The notes under the pieces were generated by a model that was not told where the DNA came from, made no database searches, and saw only the letters and a list, made by a program, of their open reading frames with translations. Source: Acidimicrobiia bacterium UBA4744 (GTDB taxonomy: Bacteria; Actinomycetota; Acidimicrobiia; Spongiisociales; UBA4744). From it: DNA of 54,126 nucleotides. The translations under genes and the position numbers were made by a program. The stretch covers positions 254,025-308,150 of the forward strand of contig DHIO01000026.1 in the NCBI GenBank assembly GCA_002403855.1. The letters are read 5' to 3'. Shown one piece after another: positions 18,008 through 26,485 of this stretch (the first letter of the stretch is position 1; the number at the start of each line of letters is the position of its first letter).

Positions 18008-18675
18008 TGGTGGCGTTGCAGGCCGCGCTGCTGATCGTCGGCGCCTACCTGGTGGGGTCGATTCCGACCGGCTATTTGGCCGGCCGCTTGCTCAAAGGCA
18101 TGGATCTCCGCCGTTACGGGAGCGGCACCCCTACCGGATCGATGGTCTACGAGCACGTCGCCCGCTGGATGGTGGTGCCGGTGGGCCTTTTCGACATCGC
18201 CAAGGCGGCACTGCCCACCTGGTTGGCTCTGCAGCTCGACCTCGGCGATGGTGTTGCCCTGGCGGCCGGACTGGCGGCAGTGGCGGGCCACAACTGGCCG
18301 GTGTTCCTAAGCTTCACCGGCGGGCGAGGCATCAGCGGTTTCCTGGGCGTGCTGGTGGTTCTGTTCCCTCTCGGAACGTTGTGGCTGCTCGGGTTCCTTC
18401 TGGTGGGCTGGCGCCTGGGGGACTCAACGGTCTGGACGTTGATCGGCCTCGGAACCCTCCCCGTGTTCTCGTGGTTGGTGGAAGGACCGCCCATAGTCCC
18501 GGTCGCATCCTTGGCGATGGTGCTGCTCACTCTGGCCAAACGGGTCGAGGCCAACCGCCGGCCGCTGCCTCCCCGGGGACCCGACCGGCGCCGCGTCCTG
18601 CTCCGTCGTTTGCTCTTCGATCGCGACATTCGCTCCCACCAGGAGTGGATCCGGAGAACCCCGGATGAGCCTTGA
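18007..18675 (+). CDS. PlsY-like acyltransferase with altered motifs
   Basis: 222-residue integral membrane protein of the PlsY type, which transfers acyl groups from acyl-phosphate to glycerol-3-phosphate. It keeps GSIPTGYLAGRLL, RRYGSG, LFDIAKAALPT and AGHNWPVFLSFTGGRG and has about five or six membrane helices. Two blocks differ from the classic enzyme: the residues after GSG are TPTGSMVYEH (39-50) instead of a GATN-type motif, and GGKG is GGRG (105-108). These positions serve glycerol-phosphate binding in PlsY, so the acceptor may differ. The C-terminal Arg-rich tail is long. Coupled to DegV by a one-base overlap. Confidence 0.75.
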   Translation: MVALQAALLIVGAYLVGSIPTGYLAGRLLKGMDLRRYGSGTPTGSMVYEHVARWMVVPVGLFDIAKAALPTWLALQLDLGDGVALAAGLAAVAGHNWPVFLSFTGGRGISGFLGVLVVLFPLGTLWLLGFLLVGWRLGDSTVWTLIGLGTLPVFSWLVEGPPIVPVASLAMVLLTLAKRVEANRRPLPPRGPDRRRVLLRRLLFDRDIRSHQEWIRRTPDEP

Positions 18676-18696
18676 CGTTCACCACCACCGATCTGG

Positions 18697-18710
18697 GAAA
18701 GCACCTAGGG
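18697..18710. repeat. 14-base repeat, copy 2
   Basis: GAAAGCACCTAGGG, identical to 17096-17109 and about 1.6 kb away. This copy lies upstream of the ABC transporter pair. Confidence 0.35.
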
Positions 18711-18780
18711 CGCATTGGCCGAGTTGAAGCGGACCGATGGCCTCTGGTGCAGGCCGGCATGTCCATGACACCATGGGAAG

Positions 18781-19674
18781 GTGCTCTGCCTCGACGGCCT
18801 CCGCAAGCGTTTCGGCGATGTGATCGCTCTCGAGGAGTGCAGCCTGACGGTGGCTCCCGGCCAGATGCTGGGGTTTCTCGGCCCCAACGGAGCCGGTAAG
18901 ACCACCGCCATGCGGACCATCTTCGGCTTGGTCCGGCCCGACGCCGGCCGGGTCAGCTGGCACGATCGGGAGGTGACGACTGCCGTACGACGGCGAATCG
19001 GGTACATGCCCGAGGAGCGGGGCCTCTACCCGAAGATGCGTGTTCGCCGACAGTTGGTCTATTTCGGACGCTTGCACGGCCTCGACCGATCGCAGGCTGA
19101 GCAGGCCGTCGACCACTGGCTCGACGTTTTCGACCTCGCCGACCGATCCGGCGCCAAGGTCGTCGAGCTTTCTCACGGCAATCAGCAGAGGGTGCAACTG
19201 GCGGCTTCTCTCGTACACGATCCCATGATTCTCGTGCTCGATGAGCCGTTCGCCGGGCTGGATCCGATCGCAGCGGTCACGATGGCGCGGATCCTGCGAG
19301 AGCAAGCCGAGCGGGGAGTAGCCGTCCTGTTCTCCAGCCATCAGCTCGATCTGGTTGAGGACCTCTGCGACGACGTGGCCATCATCAACGAAGGCCGGGT
19401 GATTCTCGCCGGACGAGTGGCCGAATTGAGATCGGCGTCGCCGAGTCGGTATCTGGAGGTAGCAACCCGCCATCCGGTAGATCTGTCATGGGTCGATCAG
19501 ATACCGGGTGCCGAATTGGTCGAGCAGCGGCCCGATCGAGTGCGGCTGTTGATCGAAGACGAGATCGACCTGGAGGCGATGGCGGGGGCTGCCGCTCGCG
19601 CCGGAAGCATCTCATCGTTTTCCCTCGAGCCTCCCAGCCTCTCCGAGGTCTTCACCGCCGCGGTGAAACGATGA
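18781..19674 (+). CDS. ABC transporter ATPase, NatA-like
   Basis: 297-residue ATP-binding subunit. Walker A is GPNGAGKTT, the Q-loop region is IGYMPEERGLYPKMRV, the signature is LSHGNQQRVQLA (the LSxGN form typical of NatA-like exporters), Walker B is LVLDEPFAGLDP and the H-loop is SSHQL. A C-terminal domain of about 80 residues follows, as in drug or sodium exporters. The protein drives the membrane partner encoded immediately downstream, whose ATG overlaps its stop. GTG 18781 is the first start consistent with the domain; the ribosome site is weak. Confidence 0.92.
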   Translation: MLCLDGLRKRFGDVIALEECSLTVAPGQMLGFLGPNGAGKTTAMRTIFGLVRPDAGRVSWHDREVTTAVRRRIGYMPEERGLYPKMRVRRQLVYFGRLHGLDRSQAEQAVDHWLDVFDLADRSGAKVVELSHGNQQRVQLAASLVHDPMILVLDEPFAGLDPIAAVTMARILREQAERGVAVLFSSHQLDLVEDLCDDVAIINEGRVILAGRVAELRSASPSRYLEVATRHPVDLSWVDQIPGAELVEQRPDRVRLLIEDEIDLEAMAGAAARAGSISSFSLEPPSLSEVFTAAVKR

Positions 19675-20858
19675 AGGACCGGACGACGATCCTGCTCGCC
19701 ATAGGTCGAGAACTGCACGCCTGGAAGAAGCCCTTCTTGATCTCGTCGGCTGTGGTGCTCACCCTGGTCGCCGCCGGAATGACGGCCCTGGTCCTCACCG
19801 GGGGCGGCGACGGAACCGTTACCTTCCGTCTCGGATTCGTCGACAATCCGCCCGCCGCCATCCGGCGCGATGTCCGGGAGCTCCTCAGTCCTGATTCTCG
19901 GATATCGATCGAGCACTACGCCTCGCTCACCGAGGCAGAAGGTGCTCTCGTCGACCGAGACGTCGACGCGCTGGTGGTCGGCGATGATGAGGTGGTGTGG
20001 GGCCCCGGCACCGCCGACCGGCTGGCCGACGCCGTTTGGTTGGCGGTATCCAATGAGCAGGTTCGAACCACCGCAGCCTCCATAGGGCTCTCACCCGGTG
20101 AAGCCAACCGTTTGATCCACCCCGACGTCGAGTCACGAACGGTCGAGTCTCCCGAGATCGGCTCGGTAGCCGATGAGGTCCTGGCCACCATCTCTGTGAT
20201 CTTGATGTTCATGGCCATCCTCGCCTACGGGCAGTGGATCGGTTACGCAGTCGTCGAGGAGAAAGCCAACCGCGTCGTCGAGTTGCTGCTGGGAGCCATC
20301 AAACCCCACCACCTCATGGCCGCCAAGGTGCTCAGTATCGGGTTGCTGGGACTGACGCAGATCGCGGCAGTCGGCGCGCTGGCACTTTCCATCGGTCTCG
20401 CCACCGACCGAGTTGACATTCCGCCCGCCTCCGCGTCGGTGGTGCTCTGGATCATCGTGTGGTTTTTTCTCGGCTACGCCTTCTACGGGTCGTTGTATGC
20501 GGCGGGCGGGTCGCTTGCCTCGAACAACCAGGAGGCGGGCAGTGTCATCGGGCCGATGAGCATTCTGGTCGGAGTCGGCTACGTCCTCGGTCTGATAACC
20601 ATCTCCGGCGGCGTCGACACCCTGCTGATCCGGGTGACCTCGCTCATACCATTCTGGGCACCCATGCTGATGCCGGGCCGGATTGCCCGCGGCTGGGCGG
20701 AAGGTTGGGAGGTTGCCGTCGCCCTTTCCGTGATGATCGTGGCCGGCGTGGCGATGATCCGGCTGGCCGGACGCATCTATGTGGGAGGGGTAGCTCGAGC
20801 AACCTCCAAGCTCGGATGGCGGGAGGCCTTCAGGACCGGCGCCGACCTCGAAAGCTGA
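19671..20858 (+). CDS. ABC-2 type permease, NatB-like
   Basis: 395-residue membrane subunit. One N-terminal helix (PFLISSAVVLTLVAAGMTAL) is followed by a large extracytoplasmic domain (about residues 45-170) and then five or six membrane helices in the C-terminal half, including EEKANRVVELLLGAIKPHHL, a conserved NatB/ABC-2 stretch. ATG 19671 overlaps the ATPase stop (ATGA), indicating translational coupling. Together they form an exporter; substrate (sodium, drug or peptide) is unknown. Confidence 0.88.
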   Translation: MKDRTTILLAIGRELHAWKKPFLISSAVVLTLVAAGMTALVLTGGGDGTVTFRLGFVDNPPAAIRRDVRELLSPDSRISIEHYASLTEAEGALVDRDVDALVVGDDEVVWGPGTADRLADAVWLAVSNEQVRTTAASIGLSPGEANRLIHPDVESRTVESPEIGSVADEVLATISVILMFMAILAYGQWIGYAVVEEKANRVVELLLGAIKPHHLMAAKVLSIGLLGLTQIAAVGALALSIGLATDRVDIPPASASVVLWIIVWFFLGYAFYGSLYAAGGSLASNNQEAGSVIGPMSILVGVGYVLGLITISGGVDTLLIRVTSLIPFWAPMLMPGRIARGWAEGWEVAVALSVMIVAGVAMIRLAGRIYVGGVARATSKLGWREAFRTGADLES

Positions 20859-20965
20859 ACCCGGCACAGCTCCCAGTACCAAGCGATGCGGGTGGCGGAG
20901 ATACCGGAGTGGCCCGGGCGACGTCAGTCATGGAGCTACCCTGAAAGCCGACCGGAAGGACAACT

Positions 20966-21940
20966 GTGAGTGAAGGCAGCGCCCGAGCGATCGAATCCGT
21001 TCGCCTGGCCGTGACGACGGCGCTCATCGAGGGTGATCCGGGCAGCGCCTTCCTCATCGTTCGCGACCTCATGGAACAGGGCGTCCCCTTCGATGTGGTC
21101 CTGTTCGATGTCGTTGCAGCCGCCCATGCCGACTTCGGCACGAGATGGCAAAAGGGCGACTACCGGATTGCCGACGAACATGCAGCCAGCGGAGCCGTCG
21201 AGACCCTGCTGGCCTCCCTGGCCGGATCATTCGATCTTCCCGAAGAGGGCTACGAACTCGTCGTCGCCGCCGCCGAAGGCGATTATCACTCGTTGCCTGC
21301 CCGCCTCACCTCTGCGTACCTGCTGTCTCTTGGGTATCGGGTCCGCTACCTGGGGTCCAACATGGAGGCAGTCGATCTAGCCGGGTATCTCGCGGACGAA
21401 GCGCCCCAGACGCTCATTCTTTCCTGTGCACTTCCGACTCTGTTGCCGGGGGCCCGGGCCAGTATCCGGGCCTCCCACGACGCCGGCGTACCGGTGCTCG
21501 CCGGCGGGCACGGGTTCGGACCCGATGGAGTGTGGGCCTACGCGGTCGGAGCGGACGCTTGGGTTGCCTCGCCCCGGGAAGTCGATGGTGTGCTCACCTC
21601 GTGGGAGCCCGATATCGAGACCTCCGAACTGATGGTGCCCGCCCCGGCACCGGAACTGAGCAGCATCGAAGCGCACCGTCCCGAGATACTCACCTCCGCC
21701 ATCGGCCACCTCAACGATCCTCCCCGCCGGATACGGGAGGAGCTCGACCTGCTCCTTGCGGCGGGGCAAGCTGCGATGCTGGTGGATGATCCGACCCTGC
21801 TGTCCCGTTTCGAAGCATGGCAGGACTCATTGCTCTCAGCCCACGGCTTCGCCGATGGGACACTCATGGAGCTGCGCCGGGCCCTCTCGAGTTCGTTGCA
21901 GGAATTGGCTCCGACCGCTGCCCGGCTGTTCAACCCGTAG
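20966..21940 (+). CDS. Cobalamin-binding, CarH-type sensor without HTH
   Basis: 324-residue protein whose first 215 residues match the light-sensing half of CarH: a four-helix cap (B12-binding-2) with W61-x9-E71-H72 (GTRWQKGDYRIADEHAAS), then a Rossmann B12 domain with the D-x-H loop (EGDYHSL, His108), YLGSNMEAVDLAGYL and VLAGGHGFG. CarH binds adenosylcobalamin in the dark and uses W-x9-EH to shield it. Here the N-terminal MerR-type DNA-binding domain is missing, and an extra helical region (about 225-324) follows. It therefore probably signals to a partner protein. GTG 20966 has GGAAGGAC upstream. Confidence 0.8.
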   Translation: MSEGSARAIESVRLAVTTALIEGDPGSAFLIVRDLMEQGVPFDVVLFDVVAAAHADFGTRWQKGDYRIADEHAASGAVETLLASLAGSFDLPEEGYELVVAAAEGDYHSLPARLTSAYLLSLGYRVRYLGSNMEAVDLAGYLADEAPQTLILSCALPTLLPGARASIRASHDAGVPVLAGGHGFGPDGVWAYAVGADAWVASPREVDGVLTSWEPDIETSELMVPAPAPELSSIEAHRPEILTSAIGHLNDPPRRIREELDLLLAAGQAAMLVDDPTLLSRFEAWQDSLLSAHGFADGTLMELRRALSSSLQELAPTAARLFNP

Positions 21941-22121
21941 AACCAGGACCGGAGAACGTCCCTCCCGGACATCGTTGGTGCCGGTTGCAGACCTCGGTTC
22001 CGACGCCCTACCGTTCCGTGCACGCGAGCGAGCGCGCGCAGCCGCGACACTACTGGTCGGCAAGGGAGTGTCGGTCCTGCGGGCAGAGGCTCGGGACCCA
22101 GGCGAGAAAGACGGTCATCGC

Positions 22122-23324
22122 ATGAGAACTCAGGCGGACCAGTTCGTGGCGGTCGGCCTTGCGCTGCTCGTCATATTGGCCATTGCCTACGTCCTCTACC
22201 GCCCCCGCGTACAGCAGTCCAAGCAGTACCAGGCGACGGTGGTGCCTCTGGCCAACATCATGGACGTCGGCTTCATCGTGATGGCGCCGGCGATCGTGCT
22301 GCTGGCCGGTTTTTGGGCCCCGTTGGCGATGCTGGGGGTCTGCCTGGTAGCCATCGCTGCGGGTTTCGTCATCGGGTACAACATTCGGCATTACGAACCT
22401 CTCGAGGGTTCCGACGATCCCGTCACCAAGGTTGAGGAAGCGGCGCAGTGGGCGCTCTTGGGTGCCTCGATCGTCAACATCGCCTACTACACCCTTCTGC
22501 TCATGGCGCTCTTCCTGTTGCCCTTCGATGCTTTCACCCCCGGCCGCCAATCGTTGTGGGGCGCCGTGTACCTGGGTGCGATCGCTCTCATCGGCTTCTT
22601 CGGCGGAATGGACTGGCTCAACAAGAGAGGCGATCGCACCACGGCCTTCAACCTGGCCGCGGTCTTCGGGGTGCTGGTCGCCTTCCTGATCTACAACGTG
22701 CAGGAGGCCCTCGGCGGTCGTTGGGAGCTCGGTCAGGCGCTCACGCCCGGAGTGGAAGAGTTCCGCAAGATCATCGGGCTCTTTGCCATCGTGCAGGGCT
22801 TCGAAGCCGCCCGCTATATCGGCGTGCGTTTCGGCGCCGAGCGACGGATCTCTACGATGCGGATCGCCCAGGGCATCTCGACGGTCGTGTTCGTCGCCCT
22901 CATCGGGTCGATCTTGGTGCTCTTCTTGCCTCCGGGGGTCCCGCCCGACGGAACCGCCATCTTCTTGGTGTCGGAAGAGATCGGCGACACAATGCCCTAC
23001 CTGTTGTTGCTAGCCGCGATCGGAAGTCAAACCTCGGCCATCATCGGCGCTACCTCTTCACGTAGCGATATGCTCGTCAATGCCAAGGTGCCGCGCCGCA
23101 TCAGCTTCCTCGTCATCCTGGGGCCGGCCATTCTCGTCGTGCTCTTCACCGACGTGAACCTCGCCGTGAACCTCGCCTCCCGAGTGTTCGCCGCCTACTT
23201 CCTCACCCAGGCGGTCCTCGCCGGTATCCTGGCCCGCCGCAAGGCTTCCTGGGGACCGCTGGCCGGTTTCACGGTCGTCGGGCTGGCCATGGCGACGATC
23301 CTGATCTTCGGTCTACCGCTCTAG
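22122..23324 (+). CDS. Polytopic membrane protein, possible transporter
   Basis: 400 residues with about ten or eleven hydrophobic helices. I do not recognise the family with certainty; the helix pattern and the FAIVQGFEAARYIGVRFGAE segment suggest an uncharacterised transporter, possibly of the APC fold. Loops are short and mostly charged (RHYEPLEGSDDPVTKVEEA). ATG 22122 has only a weak GAGAAAG ribosome site, and longer upstream frames would not be membrane-like. It lies between the B12 sensor and a metallo-hydrolase and might be controlled with the former. Confidence 0.65.
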   Translation: MRTQADQFVAVGLALLVILAIAYVLYRPRVQQSKQYQATVVPLANIMDVGFIVMAPAIVLLAGFWAPLAMLGVCLVAIAAGFVIGYNIRHYEPLEGSDDPVTKVEEAAQWALLGASIVNIAYYTLLLMALFLLPFDAFTPGRQSLWGAVYLGAIALIGFFGGMDWLNKRGDRTTAFNLAAVFGVLVAFLIYNVQEALGGRWELGQALTPGVEEFRKIIGLFAIVQGFEAARYIGVRFGAERRISTMRIAQGISTVVFVALIGSILVLFLPPGVPPDGTAIFLVSEEIGDTMPYLLLLAAIGSQTSAIIGATSSRSDMLVNAKVPRRISFLVILGPAILVVLFTDVNLAVNLASRVFAAYFLTQAVLAGILARRKASWGPLAGFTVVGLAMATILIFGLPL

Positions 23325-23482
23325 CGACACCCGAACTCATCACCGAGGTAGTACTCGCCACACAACTGCTTGCCGTTCGCGTCATCGGGGCGACGCAGAA
23401 TCGACCCTGGCGTTTGGTCCACGGCCCACAGCGCCGCAACATTGGTCCACGGGGGCCGAAGTGCCACTAGGGTCGAGGGCAT
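23321..23482 (-). CDS. Possible small ORF divergent from MBL gene
   Basis: 53-residue frame whose ATG shares two bases with the ATG of the opposing gene (CATG). Its C-terminal half reads as protein-like (GSILRRPDDANGK, then QLCGEYYLGDEFGCR), with two Cys. Its stop overlaps the stop of the convergent 22122 gene. Family not recognised; it could be a decayed gene end or chance. Confidence 0.25.
   Translation of the reverse strand: MPSTLVALRPPWTNVAALWAVDQTPGSILRRPDDANGKQLCGEYYLGDEFGCR
23468..23473 (+). promoter_or_regulatory. -10 element, leaderless start of 23481 gene
   Basis: TAGGGT is seven bases before ATG 23481. Upstream, TTGGTCCACGG occurs twice (23414-23424 and 23442-23452), 28 bases apart; the nearer copy might supply a -35 with a long spacer. 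Confidence 0.45.
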
Positions 23483-24110
23483 GACGACCGTACGACGCCT
23501 CACCGACTCCTGTCTCACAGTAACCACCGACACGGCTGCCACCTTGTTCGATCCCGGATTCCACACCTTTGAGTCCGGGGAAGTCGACCTCGAGTCGATC
23601 GGCGACATCTCTCGTGTATTCATCACCCACGAACACGGGGACCATGTGAATCCCGATTTCGTGCGTTGGCTGATCGACCGCCGTTCGGACGTCACCGTGT
23701 ACTCCAACCAGGCCGTTGCCGGGCTCTTGGACGGCTACGGAATCGACGTCGCCACCGCCAACCCGGACGGGGTCAGCTCCGAGGACGTGTTGCATGAGAT
23801 GATTCCTACCGGAATGCAACCCCCCAACCGGGCGTTCACGATCGACGGTGTCCTCACCCACCCCGGGGACAGCTATCAACCCAGCACGTCTGCTCCGGTG
23901 CTGGCTCTGCCGCTGATCGTTCCGTGGGGCTCGACGACCCGGTCGATGGAGTTCGCCCGCCGCCTGGCCCCCCGCCAGGTGATCCCCATCCACGATTTCT
24001 ACCTCAACGAAAGCGGGCGAAACTTCATCTACAACATGGCCAAGAACGTGCTGGCTCGCTCGGACATCGAAGTGATCGCACTCAATTGGGGGGAGGCGGT
24101 CACGATCTGA
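23481..24110 (+). CDS. Metallo-beta-lactamase fold hydrolase (UlaG-like)
   Basis: 209-residue hydrolase with the zinc motif THEHGDHVNPD, a later His in LTHPGDSY and the C-terminal PIHDFY. It starts directly with the first strands (TDSCLTVTTDTAATLFDPGF), as in small UlaG-like proteins. The reaction is probably hydrolysis of a phosphoester or lactone, but the substrate is unknown. It precedes iorA by 84 bases in the same direction. ATG 23481 is leaderless-type. Confidence 0.85.
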   Translation: MTTVRRLTDSCLTVTTDTAATLFDPGFHTFESGEVDLESIGDISRVFITHEHGDHVNPDFVRWLIDRRSDVTVYSNQAVAGLLDGYGIDVATANPDGVSSEDVLHEMIPTGMQPPNRAFTIDGVLTHPGDSYQPSTSAPVLALPLIVPWGSTTRSMEFARRLAPRQVIPIHDFYLNESGRNFIYNMAKNVLARSDIEVIALNWGEAVTI

Positions 24111-24193
24111 TCGACCGGCCGCAGGCCGATGGAGCTTCGTCGAAGTTCGCCGGGGCGAGGTATGGGGTGGGTTCCGCGTAGGGTGAGATCGAC

Positions 24194-25801
24194 ATGACCG
24201 CGACACGAGACCTCGCGCCGCAATTGATCCTGGGCGACGAGGCCGTAGCTCTGGGTGCTCTCCACGCCGGAGTGACCGCCGCCTACGGCTACCCGGGAAC
24301 CCCCTCCACGGAGATCCTCGAATACCTCCTGCGCGCACCGATGAGGACGGACCTGAGAGTTGCCTGGTGCGCCAACGAGAAGACGGCCTATGAAGCCGCA
24401 ATCGGCGTATCGATGGTAGGCCGCCGGGCCCTGGTCGTGATGAAGCACGTCGGTCTCAACGTGGCCGCCGACCCGTTCATCAACTCTGCCCTCGTCGAGG
24501 TCGGCGGCGGCCTGGTGGTGGCGGTGGCCGACGACCCCGGAATGCACTCCTCTCAAAACGAACAGGATTCCCGCTTCTATGCCGACTTTGCCCGGATCCT
24601 CTGCCTCGAGCCGGCGGATCAGCAGCAGGCCTACGACATGACCCGGGAGGCTTTTGATCTCTCCGAACGGTTCCACCTCCCGGTGCTGATGCGATTGGTG
24701 ACCCGACTGGCCCACAGCCGGGCCCTGGTGACTCCGGAAGCGCCCCGCCCCCAATCGCCGCTGGGTGATCTGCCCGACTCGTCCGACTGGACCCTGCTCC
24801 CCGCCAACGCCCGGCGGCGCTGGGCCGATTTGCTGGAACGACAACCGGCATTGTTGGCCCACAGTGAACAAGCCGCCGAACTGGAGCTTCTCTCCAGCGC
24901 ACTGGGGGTGATCACCACAGGTATCGCTCGGAACTATCTGGCGGAGCACTTGAGCCGGACGGAAGACCGGCCATCCCATCTGCACATCGGAACGTACCCG
25001 ATCCCGGTCGAAGCCGTGCGGCGTCTCGCCGCTCACGTCGATCGCATGCTCGTGCTGGAAGACGGATTCCCTTTCGTCGAGCGCATGCTGCGCGGGCTAC
25101 TCAACCAACCGGTGCCGATCGAAGGAAGGTTGAACGGACGAGTTCCGACCGGCGGGGAACTCGACCCCGACGTGGTGGGGCGGGCTCTCGGTCTACCGGT
25201 CCAGCACCCCGCCAGCCTGCCCCGGATAGAACTGGCCGGCCGACCTCCGCAGTTGTGCCGTGGATGCCCCCATGCCGACAGCTTCCGCGCCCTGATCGAC
25301 GCCATGGCCGGGATGGAGGGCCCGCTGGTGTGTTCCGATATCGGGTGCTACACCCTGGGTGCCCTTCCCCCCTACCGAGCCATCCAGTCCTGCGTGTGTA
25401 TGGGTGCTTCGATCGGCATGGCTCGCGGGGCGGCCGACGCCGGGTACCGGCCGGCGATAGCCGTTATCGGTGACTCCACCTTTCTCCATTCGGGCATGAC
25501 GCCGCTGCTCGATGCCGTTGCCGAAGCAGCCGACCTCACCGTGCTGATCTTGGACAACCACACCGTGGCGATGACCGGAGCACAACCCACTCTGGTCCCC
25601 TCTGAACGTCTGCCGGAAATCATCAGAGGTCTGGGGGTCGATCCCGATCATCTGCATGTGCTGCGCGCCAGCCGGAAGGGAGAAGCCGACCTGATCGCCA
25701 CCATCGAGTTGGAGTTGAATCATCCCGGCGTGTCGGTCGTGATCGCCGAGCGGGAGTGCATCGAAGCAGCCAAACGGGACCCCCGGGAGCTGCGCTGGTG
25801 A
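24194..25801 (+). CDS. iorA: Indolepyruvate ferredoxin oxidoreductase alpha, no ferredoxin domain
   Basis: 535-residue subunit of the oxygen-sensitive enzyme that oxidatively decarboxylates aryl pyruvates to aryl-acetyl-CoA. Present are the pyrimidine-binding part (GVTAAYGYPGTPSTEILEYL), a middle domain, LCRGCPHADSF and the thiamine-diphosphate motif IGDSTFLHSG ending in DNHTVAMTG. Most IorA proteins continue with a C-terminal 2[4Fe-4S] ferredoxin domain; here the protein stops at RECIEAAKRDPRELRW with no CxxCxxC set. Electrons would need a separate carrier. ATG 24194 has no Shine-Dalgarno; TAGGGT is nine bases upstream. Confidence 0.93.
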   Translation: MTATRDLAPQLILGDEAVALGALHAGVTAAYGYPGTPSTEILEYLLRAPMRTDLRVAWCANEKTAYEAAIGVSMVGRRALVVMKHVGLNVAADPFINSALVEVGGGLVVAVADDPGMHSSQNEQDSRFYADFARILCLEPADQQQAYDMTREAFDLSERFHLPVLMRLVTRLAHSRALVTPEAPRPQSPLGDLPDSSDWTLLPANARRRWADLLERQPALLAHSEQAAELELLSSALGVITTGIARNYLAEHLSRTEDRPSHLHIGTYPIPVEAVRRLAAHVDRMLVLEDGFPFVERMLRGLLNQPVPIEGRLNGRVPTGGELDPDVVGRALGLPVQHPASLPRIELAGRPPQLCRGCPHADSFRALIDAMAGMEGPLVCSDIGCYTLGALPPYRAIQSCVCMGASIGMARGAADAGYRPAIAVIGDSTFLHSGMTPLLDAVAEAADLTVLILDNHTVAMTGAQPTLVPSERLPEIIRGLGVDPDHLHVLRASRKGEADLIATIELELNHPGVSVVIAERECIEAAKRDPRELRW

Positions 25802-26379
25802 AGGTGGACTCCATCGTGGCAGGGGTGGGTGGCCAGGGGGTGCTCTCGGTAGCGGCGGTGATTGCCGGAGCAACGGCGCGATTGGGGTGGCAAGTCAAGC
25901 AATCCGAGGTGCACGGAATGGCCCAGCGAGGTGGAGCGGTGGTCGCCCACCTCCGGATGGCCGAAGGGCCGATCCACAGCGATCTCATTCCCCGAGGGAC
26001 CGCCGATCTCATCCTGTCCCTCGAACCGATGGAGAGCCTTCGCTACCTCGAATATCTCAGTCCTATGGGAACGGTCGCCACCGCCGTCGAACCGGTCCGC
26101 AACATCGACGACTATCCCGATCTCGACCTGTTGCTGGAGGCAATCAGCAACCTGCCGTCGAGCATTCTGGTGGAAGCCACTGCATTGGCCCGGCGGGCCG
26201 GCAACGGCAAAGCCGCCAACATGGTGATGGTGGGAGCCGTCGCGCATCTGCTTCCCGCCGGCAAACCGAGCCTCGCCGCCGAGATCCGCCGGGCATTCGG
26301 CGCACGCGGAGACAACGTGCTCGACGCCAATCTCGAAGCCTTCCGGCTGGGATGCTCGTTGGGAACCGGGACCACGTGA
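25798..26379 (+). CDS. iorB: Indolepyruvate oxidoreductase beta subunit
   Basis: 193-residue partner of IorA, the gamma-type domain of pyruvate:ferredoxin oxidoreductases. Family motifs are VAGVGGQGVLSVAAVIAGA, then SEVHGMAQRGGAVVAHLR, near-identical in most IorB. GTG 25798 overlaps the iorA stop (GTGA), so both subunits are translated together. The pair probably degrades aromatic amino acids through arylpyruvates. Confidence 0.94.
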   Translation: MKVDSIVAGVGGQGVLSVAAVIAGATARLGWQVKQSEVHGMAQRGGAVVAHLRMAEGPIHSDLIPRGTADLILSLEPMESLRYLEYLSPMGTVATAVEPVRNIDDYPDLDLLLEAISNLPSSILVEATALARRAGNGKAANMVMVGAVAHLLPAGKPSLAAEIRRAFGARGDNVLDANLEAFRLGCSLGTGTT

Positions 26380-26485
26380 CCCGCACCGCCATCCCCGGCG
26401 CGAGCCCGGCCCTCTCCGGTCAGACCTTCGGAGTACGCTCCAGTGGGGCAAGACCGGTGTTCGTAGCGTCCGAAAGGGAGCACCC

